DNA from: Trileptium ribeirensis
Lineage: Eukaryota > Nematoda > Enoplea > Enoplida > Thoracostomopsidae
DNA: 64,000 nucleotides
Reading direction: 5' to 3'
Assembly: GCA_030248225.1 (NCBI GenBank)
Contig: JASANE010011740.1
Span: 1-64,000, forward strand
Below the pieces are notes generated by a model. The model ran no database searches. It had not been told where the DNA came from and saw only the letters and a list, made by a program, of their open reading frames with translations. Positions 55,709 through 64,000 of the stretch are shown here, piece after piece. Position 1 is the first letter of the stretch; the number at the start of each line of letters is the position of its first letter. The translations under genes and the position numbers were made by a program.

Positions 55709-58639
55709 TAAGCCTTAGGCCAAGCATAAGTACGGAAAAAAGAAGCTTAAGACTGAAGTTAAACCATTTAACCTACAACTGGAATCCTTTAAACTGAGCT
55801 CATCTACCAAGGCCTTAAACCAAGAGCCCTATTAGACAAGTTTTAAAATAAGGCAATGTCGTAGACTAAGCGTAGTCTAAAAAAAATAAGACGAACCCTT
55901 TGTATACATAAGTGCAAAAGCCTATATGCTTCAAACTACGCTAAGCCTTCGCCTTAAATCAAGGCTAAGCCGGCTCCTTTTGGGGCTAAGACTAAGCCTT
56001 GCACGTTTCCCGCAGGAAATAGAGAAAATTGGAAATATTTTAGTTATAGATTCTACGGGAAATTTTAAAATTGAAATCTCATGATTTGCAGCAGAAATTT
56101 GAAAAAACTTAAGGTTCAAAGGACCAATCTGAATTAGGTGCTGTTTGTATACGCTCTTGTAAACAGTAGCATTTAACTATTATTTAAAATATTAGGTTAC
56201 GAAAACTGTTATACAAAATCATTATACAATCTCCACTCAGAGAAAGAAGCGATCTTCGGAGGCACCATACTTGGAACTGAAACAATAACACAAAATTAGT
56301 TTGAAGTAAATATCTTAGCTGTCAATAGGGAGATAGGTGGTTACCTCCTAAGTGTTGGACCCCTCTCCCACTGCATTTACCCCCTCCTCCTTGCAGCCCC
56401 CGTGCGCAGAAAACATTAGCGAAAATTGGCAAAAACTCAGGTAAAATTGGTAAATGGCAGAAGAAATTACGAAAAGTCTATCGAAAACCGCAAAAAATAA
56501 TTTGACAACCTGCCACCTACGCCGATGCACATTCCACGCCTATGATACACAATACATTACAGTGGTACTGTAAGAGTCCATAATAACACTTTAATTACAC
56601 AGATACAGGGAGAACAAAAATCATTAATGAAAAATACGAAACGATTCGTGAACTATTTGCTATTACTTTAAAGTGGCAGCTACCAGTTATGCGTATGGCA
56701 AGATTGGCATATGGCTGATTTCACATTACTTGTCATACAATGCTTAAAAAAGCTTAGTTGGCGGCAACTGTAGGCATTGGCATCGGGTAGTTAATCGCTA
56801 CCCGGTTACCCGACCCGACTAAACTACCCGGGTACCCGACACTGACTTTCGTAGTTCTAGTACAACCACCCAATGTCAAATGCCTCGGCACAGACTGGTT
56901 GTGGGTCACACGACAAGATAGAAGTTCGGACGATAGAAAAAAGGAAAATGTGCCATTATAGAAATTATATATTATTACCTATGGGGTTGTCCACAGTACT
57001 GCCCTTTAATTCTGAAAAAAGTAGGTTTCACCCCTCTATTTCCTGAACTCAAAGGTGGTCACATACACGTTTTTTCGAATTGTAGGCTGTGAATTAACAG
57101 ATTTCGACAGATACTACTCCAAACAATATACATCAAAAATTGTATAAGACGTTCCACATTAGAGTCCAATAGCTGTAACTTTTTCTGTTAAATATCACCA
57201 TGTTTATTTGTTGCAGTGTTACTGCATTGGAAGGGCGGATATCTCTATTTTTTACTATATATAACCCATTTAACCATCGACACATATTGTTAAAACCATT
57301 TATTTGTATATTTCCTTTTCCATGCGTCTGGGTTAATCAGCTCCAAGTTTAAGACGAAAATCAAGTTGAATACTGTTAGTTCCATCCGTAACATGGTAAC
57401 CGCTAAAGTGATTTGATAAAGATATTCACAGTACTGGTGACCCTGAGCTATTGCAACTGTAGGCCTAATATCTAGCCGATTACAACGTCTAGGTACTGAA
57501 CAAAAAATCAAAGATAACCAATTTTCTCTCAAAATCGCGTAGGTATCGCTGTTGTTACTATAGCTTGAGGATGATCAGCGTCAGCGATAGCTTGAGGATG
57601 ACTTGTCATCAATTTTGACACTCAACTGGTCCTTATAATTTGCATATCTGATATATTCTATCATCGCCAGCCTACGGAATAGACAGCCCATATTCAAAAG
57701 CAACATTATGAACAAAGATTCGTGTTTATGTTGTTGTTATAATAGCTTTGGAATAGTTTGGTCTATTAGGCTCAAGTATTTGCTGTGCTTTCGTAGGTCC
57801 GATGTTGATTTCATAGATTTCAGATATGGCTGTAAAATAAGGGCCCGAAGTATTTTATCAACCAGAATCGCTCAATCATCCAGCTTCAACTGGATAAGCA
57901 ATATTTCAAAGAAATGGTGTTAAACCCATTTGGTGTCAGTGCATCATCTAATAATATATGTATCGAAGGTAGGGTTGGGTACTTTTTGACGATAAAGATG
58001 CACGATTCAGGATAAGATACAAGTGTTAATTTCTCGTGCTGTGGGTAAAAATTTTTGGGCTGCTGGAACTCTATGATGATAGTCGCGGACAAAAATAATC
58101 TGCTAATATTTATTAAGCATTCGTATTAAAAACGATTTTGTTAATTTTGTACGTGTTGAAGTAAACTGACGGCCTGTAAAAATATTCAAATTATTGCTCA
58201 CCTATCTTATCTGCGATTCCACCGGCATCACTTTCATCTCGATCACTTGTTGATTTGGATAACTGAAAAAAATTTACTTCTGTTAAAGTCCTTGAGCTGT
58301 ATCGAAGCAATAACATACGACATAAACAACATATGCATTAAAATTTAGTTAGCGACAAAGATATAAAATTCAATCATAGATCCATTGTTAATTAAAAAAA
58401 ACTCCTCAATTTCAAGGTAGATTTCTGTTATTATAAATTGAAATAATTTTCATTCAACACAGGAAATTTATTTAAAAATTATTATTATGCCTATTCTAAA
58501 GGATGGCGTTTGTTTTTAATAGTAATAGATTGACGTTGCTGCTGTCCTTAACCATATATGAGATCCATATTAATGTGTGTGTCGTGCAATATCTGAAAAG
58601 CGGACATGAATGAGAGCTGTATTGTATGAGTCCAAGCTA

Positions 58640-58913
58640 TAGTCACAGCCAGAATTAAGTGGAAAGGAATCGATCGAAATTTCAATCAATTTCGACTAAA
58701 CGAAATTCCGATCGATTTCGATTAATCAAAATTTCGATCGATTTCGACCGTTTTTTACTTGGCGCAGTAGATAAATTTCAAAATTATTGTAAAAATTCGA
58801 TTATTTTCGATTAAACAAAATCTCGATCGATTTCGATCGATTGCGATTAAACGAAATTTCGATCGATTGCGATTTGGATCGATTTCGATTGCACTTATTT
58901 TTGGCCGCGACTG
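58640..58913. mobile_element. Tc1/mariner-type MITE (right-arm copy)
   Basis: Inverted counterpart of 52,249-52,526, with the same ends and the same ATCGATCGAA-type interior. Confidence 0.7.
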
Positions 58914-59437
58914 TGGGTACGCAAACCGGTGCATATCAAGAAGCTGTTGTTTGGTAGCTTAAGGAACCGTGCAAGCGAGCTAGTATTAACAGCCCGCATG
59001 CAAACTTATGCTCGCCAAAAATGACCATCGCTCGCTCGAAATAAATTTGTTCTAAAGTGAAATTTATTATTTATTGAAATAGTTTCAAGATCTCGAGCGA
59101 GTCACATGCTCGCAGTTTGCTAGAATTGGCTTGCTCAAAATGCGACAACATTTTTGGTGCTTTCTGTACGCAGTACAACAAACTCAGGTATAACACAATA
59201 TTCCACAAGATAGCGATCTATGTGCGATATTTGGGCTGACAGAAACCACTGCAACCTAAAAATCGCTAGGCAAGGTATACTACGACAAGTGCACTAGTTT
59301 ACAATACATAAAATTCCCGTTTCAACAGCACTGGACTGCATTTTCTTGAAATATCCCTTGATACTTGAACGGCAGAAACTTGAATTGACTCGGAAATATT
59401 ACTAGGACGACAAAGTATTACAATTATAATGTATTTA

Positions 59438-59857
59438 CAGGGCTGTCCAAATTGGGGGGCGGGGTGGGGCCCCCTGGCAATTTTCGGTTCTCCCTGGTTC
59501 AAAACAGGTGCCCCCCGGTTCATGCCCCCCTGCAAAATTTTGGGCTCCCCCGGTTCACCACCTCTGGAGAAAGTTTTTAGTTTCCAATCGGTCCAAAGTA
59601 CCAAAATTTTTTTCAAAATTTGTATTAAAATTCGGTTCTGAAGCCAAAAACATAGCAAATTTTGTCACAATTTGCTTCAAAATTGCTTTTTCTCTCCATC
59701 AAAAGCCTTTTTTGACCATGTTTCTGACATGATTTTTAACCGTTTTTCTCTTGGCAAAATGCCCCCTGGCAACATCTTGCGCCCCACGGTTCAGAATTAG
59801 GGGGGGCTTTTTGGTTCATGCCCCCCTGCCAAAATTTTCAGCGAATGGAGAGCCCAG
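59438..59857. mobile_element. GC-rich MITE, right-arm copy
   Basis: Starts CAGGGCTGTCCAAATTGGGG and ends GCGAATGGAGAGCCCAG, imperfect inverted repeats. The interior alternates CCCCCTGGCAAAATTTT words with GGTTCATGCCCCCC. About 25 bp longer than the left copy. Confidence 0.65.
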
Positions 59858-61203
59858 ATTTATATATTTATATACAACCAAAATCTAAATTAATGCTCGG
59901 TAAAGATTCGCGATAAGCTCGCAAAAAAACACGAATAACAATTTTGAGCAGCTAAATTTTTCCGAATTTTTCGCAATAATTTGACAAATTCTGGTGACCG
60001 AATGGCGAAAGGCCTGTTTTTATTTCTGTCCCTAGCCGCAGATATAATGCAAGCTACTGATCATGTGGTGCACTTATTAGCTACATTTAACTTTGCATGC
60101 TGTGCAATTTCATCGTGTAGAGGTTAATGAACACCAACAACTAATGTTGGATTTTCTATCAACAGTTTCGTACTTTAGCATTCTCTATAAATGACTTAAT
60201 GAGAGTGTAAGACCGAATCCGGAAATCCCCGTTCGCGAATGCCGCTGGATAAAACAACACTAAAAGCAAGCATGAGACAATTATTGCTCGCCTTCACAAG
60301 GCAATGAAAGTTTTAAGATGAGACTGCATGTAGGTGTCCTTAATTAAATGTCAGGTTGCGATTACCTCATCATAATAAAACTATTATTTTTAGATAACAG
60401 TGCATTTTGCAGCTGAAACATTGTACGCGACAGTTTACACTTTTATTAAAAAGTATTACATTGCACAACATACTCGTTCATGCATCGGACCAGGAAGCTG
60501 ATGCTGAAGCCAAACTGATGGCCAAATAATTGCTATTGAGTCTGTGATCATTGAAGATACCTTCGACAGTTCGGACTGGAGATCATAATAAGGCTGTATT
60601 TTTTCGGATTGGATATACCACTGAGTTACTCCAATAATCAATGAACGGGTGTCATCTTCAAATAATACGAATTATGGTTATATTAGTAAAACGCCGACAG
60701 TATTATCAAGAGTCAATGAAAAAACGGTAGAAGAGCATGACACTCGGTCATACTCATGTTTATACTTACCCTTACCTGAAGGTGTGGCCGTTTTTGCCTA
60801 CCACCACAGGATTTTTTTGCCAATACAGCATAACCTTAGAGTTTTTGGGTGATACCAGGTACTACGTGGCAAATAACCAAAGAGATTTTTGGAACAGTAG
60901 TAATAGCCGCTGGTTCATATGACTGGTTTAATTGCATTAATTATTGGACATCTTATAGTCGGTTCTCCCAAGAAATCTTGGTAGGGAAGTCGAGAACATT
61001 GGAGGTAGTCTCTGCAATTCTTGTGGTGTGGTAAGCCTGTAATCGGTCACGTCATTGGATAAAAAGGTACATGACCAAGTGTGTTACTCCTATATGCATA
61101 ACGTTTTCATAAACTCTTGATATTGTTAATCAAGTTACCGTTATTCTGGATACTTATAAACAAAATTTTTTTACACTATAAAAGTTTTAGGTTTTAATTT
61201 CTT

Positions 61204-61523
61204 AATTCTTAATTTTCCACCGGTTATTCGGTTGCTACTCGATAACGTTCACATGGGTTAAAAATCTGTTTTATAATATCTTCTCACTAGTTATGTTCAT
61301 GTTGAATACCCATCAGAATTAATCTTATTTTCAGGTCAAATTCTTTAATTTTCGAGTTTTTACTTTATGTTGACAGGATTATCTCTTTCGTTACGATAAG
61401 ATTATGGACAATACGAATTTTGACGGTTTCAGCGAACAGAATGACGAAATTACTATTGATCACAACACGGATAAGCCTACAAATAAAGGTATTATCATGT
61501 TTAGTACTCATTGTACTGGACCG
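61204..61523 (+). repeat. Terminal repeat of Penelope-like element (right-arm copy)
   Basis: Inverted counterpart of 49,598-49,918. The ATG at 61,404 opens the MDNTNFDGFSEQNDEITIDH frame. Confidence 0.8.
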
Positions 61524-62082
61524 GTTTTTACTTTTAGTAGGTTTGGGACGACAAGTATAGAGCTTAGACTCTCCTCCGCCCCTGGACTTACTTGCGTCAT
61601 TCGCTTTCCAGTACACTAGATTCAGCAATCACTATCATAGAATTGCTTTTTTCTGCTCACATGTTATTCTTTTAACTATATATATTACCCTTTTCTTTCC
61701 ATAACTACTTAGCTACTTATCAAATTTTTATACCTCCAGGCTCCTTAATATAACGCTAGATAATTTCACTACCATTTTCCGATATACATTTTATTAACCA
61801 GTTACATGCAAATCAATTAGCTTAGCTTTCCTCTGGTGGGATACACCTTCTTACTATCCATTAACCCTGCTACAAAATATTTAATTTTTTTTAGCAATAA
61901 ATGTTTACTTTTCTTAACACATTTTCCAGATTCTGCTGTACGTGGTCGTAATTTTATTAGTTAGACACTGCTCGGTTCCGTCACCACAGGTTAAAAATTT
62001 CCGCTTTCAAATCCTACCTGATTACCGTCGCCTTATGGTTAGGGTTCGCCCATAGGCTGAGTACACCACTTATTCCCGGTGT
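61524..62082. other. 5' part of the Penelope-like element (right arm)
   Basis: Non-coding stretch between the terminal repeat and the GIY-YIG frame, mirrored in the left arm. Nothing else is recognised. Confidence 0.5.
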
Positions 62083-62739
62083 TTGGTGAAGTTGGCTTTC
62101 CACCAGTCAAAATATCGCCACTTTTCTTTTATGTCAAACACAAATAATATTACGGCCCCTATTCCCCAGAAGGCCTTTAATGGTCAGGGGGCGCTTACAA
62201 TCGCCGGGTTTACGGTCCCCTTCTTTTCGGATGGTTTCAGAGGTCAGTATAACCATGGTTTTGACTCAGTCTCGGGGTTAGACCACACTGGGAGGTTGGT
62301 CACCACCGTACATCCTAATCACGCTTACAATAGTATCTGCACTAAAAGATGTATCACGTGTAATTATATGGAACTGAGTACATTCTTCATTAGTTCATAT
62401 AACAACACTAAATTCAGGATTCTAGATTTTAATACTATAAGACACAATAAGAAACCTATCAGTAATTTTAACTGTAACACGAAGAACATAATTTACATGA
62501 TTTCCTGTCATAATTGTAATGTTCAATATGTAGGAGAAACAGCGAAATGTCTAAAAGATCGATTTAGAGAACACAGAAACGCAATTGCAAGAAATAACAA
62601 AAAACATAGCAAATCTATCTGTGAACATTTCAATAATGGCATTTGCAACATCAATTATTTAAGAGTTAAAATTATTGAGAAAATTGACGACAACTTTAAG
62701 GATGCGGACGAAAACTCGTCTTTCAGACGTTGCAGATAA
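62083..62739 (+). CDS. GIY-YIG endonuclease domain of Penelope-like element (right arm)
   Basis: 218 codons are open. The first codon is TTG, and the first ATG is residue 17 (MSNTNNI). A Cys cluster CTKRCITC at 86-93 and Cys131 precede the nuclease core: IIYMISCHNCNVQYVGET at 137-153, then LKDRFREHRNAI at 158-169, then HSKSICEHF. This corresponds to GIY, YIG and the conserved Arg of the fold. The extra cysteines suggest the zinc-binding version found in Penelope-like elements. It precedes RT sequence on the same strand, so the nuclease is N-terminal. A TAA after residue 218 interrupts a frame that is open in the left-arm copy. Confidence 0.8.
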   Translation: MVKLAFHQSKYRHFSFMSNTNNITAPIPQKAFNGQGALTIAGFTVPFFSDGFRGQYNHGFDSVSGLDHTGRLVTTVHPNHAYNSICTKRCITCNYMELSTFFISSYNNTKFRILDFNTIRHNKKPISNFNCNTKNIIYMISCHNCNVQYVGETAKCLKDRFREHRNAIARNNKKHSKSICEHFNNGICNINYLRVKIIEKIDDNFKDADENSSFRRCR

Positions 62740-63411
62740 GCCTTCTGGATTTCGCAGTTACGTACTAAAATACCATATGGTCTTAAGGACAAACACACTG
62801 AGCTGGAGGATAACAAATGAGTACTATTTAACTTGCTTAATAATTATAACTACAAACTTTTTAAACAACGTAAAAAGAGACAAAGGGGAAAGGACGGGGA
62901 CGTAGCAGTAGAAACAAAAACACGATTAATCTCATAGATATTTTTAATAATTCTACGCTATGTCAAATTCGTAAAACGGTTTTTAATACGATCTTCAATT
63001 CCAACATAGGGCAGATTAGACACATTAACCAATTCCTTAACTCTAATTATATTAATAACCCATTCCCGTACTTAGAAATCCTAAATGACCTTTTAACAAA
63101 TTACTTAGAAAGACAAAACCAGGTTACATACACTAAAACTATTAACAAACAATATTTTACAGTTCACTTTAGGAATAAAGGTTATGATCAATTATTTTTA
63201 GCTCGTATACTTAAATCAGAAGAATTATTTAATGTTTGTCCTACAAACATTATATCGTACCGCAAACTATGGAAATATTATCTTAGACCAGAGGTGGCAT
63301 TTAAATACAATGTTCCCATTAGCTCAAAATTTTTCAATTATAGACAAATAGCTTTCGACGATTTTCGGTCCCCTTACTTAATTATACTTGTTGCGCAACT
63401 GTGCTTCTAGT
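62740..63411 (+). pseudogene. RT N-terminal segment a (right arm)
   Basis: After the stop the frame resumes as AFWISQLRTKIPYGLKDKHT, and after a deletion near 62,820 as LLNNYNYKLFKQ. From about 63,030 it is open to a TAG at about 63,411 and includes YRKLWKYYLRPE and FKYNVPISSKFFNYRQIAFD. Confidence 0.65.
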
Positions 63412-63759
63412 GTCTATATAGACAAGCACTACGGACATATTATTACGGGGAAACTGAGTATCGTATATAATTCTAAACTAAGGAAACTCTTTGAGACGGG
63501 ACCTAAATTTAGATTGATAGATAATTCCGTACCATCTAATTTTATTTCTTCTTTTACTTGCGATGTTAATAATTATTGTGCTTTACTTAAAAATAAAACT
63601 TACATTCCGCATGAATCTATAGACAACTGGGGCAACCTACTTATTCTACGTTTTAAAAACAAACTACATAATGTTAAAGACCTACCTAAGGCTCACGGAC
63701 CGCATCCCTGGATTATAAAATGCAAGAATGCCAATACGAACTTAAATCTAATTTTGTGA
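63388..63759 (+). pseudogene. RT N-terminal segment b (right arm)
   Basis: Matches the left-arm frame 47349-47720 except for one Phe-to-Cys change. It overlaps the previous segment in another frame, marking a shared frameshift. Confidence 0.75.
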
Positions 63760-63869
63760 TTACTACTACAGATAAAGCTTGTCAAAATTACGCGTTTATC
63801 TGCAAGAAGTTTTACGTCGAGCAAGTTCTCAAAGAACTTGATACCACGGTTAACAATAATATACACTAA
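63723..63869 (+). pseudogene. RT N-terminal segment c (right arm)
   Basis: The frame reads ECQYELKSNFVITTTDKACQ and ends VNNNIH followed by TAA, the same frameshift and stop as in the left arm. The rest of the RT lies beyond the window. Confidence 0.65.
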
Positions 63870-64000
63870 ATCCAACATGAGTATATAAGAGGCAAATAAT
63901 ATTTTACTAAAATTAGCAGATAAATTGACACTTTTATCGACTGATAGTAATATCGGGGCTTCCTTTTGTTCAAATCGTCCCTAAATTCCATAAAACCCCC

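Larger units (their letters stand above)
56209..60620 (-). pseudogene. Tail-to-tail partial copy of ELP1 (exons 9'-12')
   Basis: Exon 12' (56209-56276) is intact with its acceptor and stop. Exon 11' (58202-58262) is intact with one Asn-to-Asp change. Exon 10' (60366-60412) keeps its length and splice sites but has a TAA in frame. Exon 9' (60479-60620) is 2 bp shorter, which shifts the frame, and its donor GT is replaced by AA. Exon 9' nevertheless keeps TGG (IIWPS) where the left copy has CGG. No exons 1-8 are present on this side within the window, so it is a truncated duplicate unless it continues beyond the right edge. Confidence 0.9.
55709..64000 (-). repeat. Right arm of giant palindrome
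   Basis: Inverted copy of 47,107-55,446, cut by the end of the window. It carries ELP1 exons 12' to 9' on the minus strand, then part of intron 8 and the Penelope-like element on the plus strand. The arms differ by substitutions and small indels, so this is not a simple sequencing foldback of one molecule. Confidence 0.95.

Noticed and set aside
55160..55980. Telomere-like repeat
   Set aside because: TTAGG/TTAGGC-like words are frequent but never in a regular tandem array.
54639..56530. Matching 60-codon frames in both arms
   Set aside because: They are equal only because the arms are copies; no domain, no splice support.
51549..59658. Gly/Pro-rich frames in both arms
   Set aside because: Produced by G/C runs of the GC-rich MITEs.
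61204..61523. Hammerhead ribozyme in the terminal repeats
   Set aside because: A CTGATGG-like word occurs, but the CTGATGA and GAAA core elements with proper stems are not present on either strand by eye.
1..64000. tRNA, rRNA or CRISPR features
   Set aside because: I found no convincing cloverleaf, rRNA segment or regularly spaced direct repeats with unique spacers.

Overview
Kind of organism. This is nuclear DNA of an invertebrate animal. It is AT-rich and gene-poor, with kilobase introns and GT-AG splice sites, and it is crowded with transposable elements typical of animals: an RTE-type LINE, a Penelope-like element, Tc1/mariner-type MITEs, a foldback element and a satellite. I cannot name the species from the sequence.

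The host gene. One protein-coding gene spans most of the window on the plus strand: the 3' two-fifths of ELP1 (IKAP), the scaffold of the tRNA-modifying Elongator complex. I could place twelve phase-compatible exons from 11,372 to the stop at 54,960, giving 425 residues from the DPKEYLPF segment to the C-terminus. The earlier exons were not found and probably lie upstream of the window. A possible DEG/ENaC-type channel exon lies on the minus strand near 3.4-3.9 kb.

Layout. 1-2.1 kb: nine copies of a 240-bp satellite. 2.1-7 kb: AT-rich, with the tentative channel exon. 7.1-7.4 kb: GC-rich element fragment. 7.8-11.2 kb: nearly full-length RTE-like LINE (minus). 11.4-40.4 kb: ELP1 exons 1-8, with introns holding a TIR element full of GGTCGGGGGG motifs (12.4-14.1 kb), a foldback element (26.1-27.4 kb) and many small inverted-repeat elements. 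40.4-50.5 kb: intron 8, carrying a decayed Penelope-like element on the minus strand (41.5-49.9 kb). It is bounded by about 320-bp direct repeats, has an N-terminal GIY-YIG domain followed by RT, and holds an FP-like ORF downstream. 50.5-55 kb: ELP1 exons 9-12.

The most striking structure. From about 47.1 kb to the right edge the window is one huge imperfect palindrome. Arms of at least 8.3 kb flank a spacer of about 260 bp centred near 55.58 kb. The right arm is a tail-to-tail copy of ELP1 exons 9-12 plus part of intron 8 with its Penelope-like element. Both arms share the same breaks in the element, so it was already damaged when the inverted duplication arose. The right copy of ELP1 is partly ruined: exon 9' lacks 2 bp and its donor, and exon 10' has a stop. 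Exons 11' and 12' are preserved. Transcription of ELP1 past its stop would produce a long self-complementary RNA.
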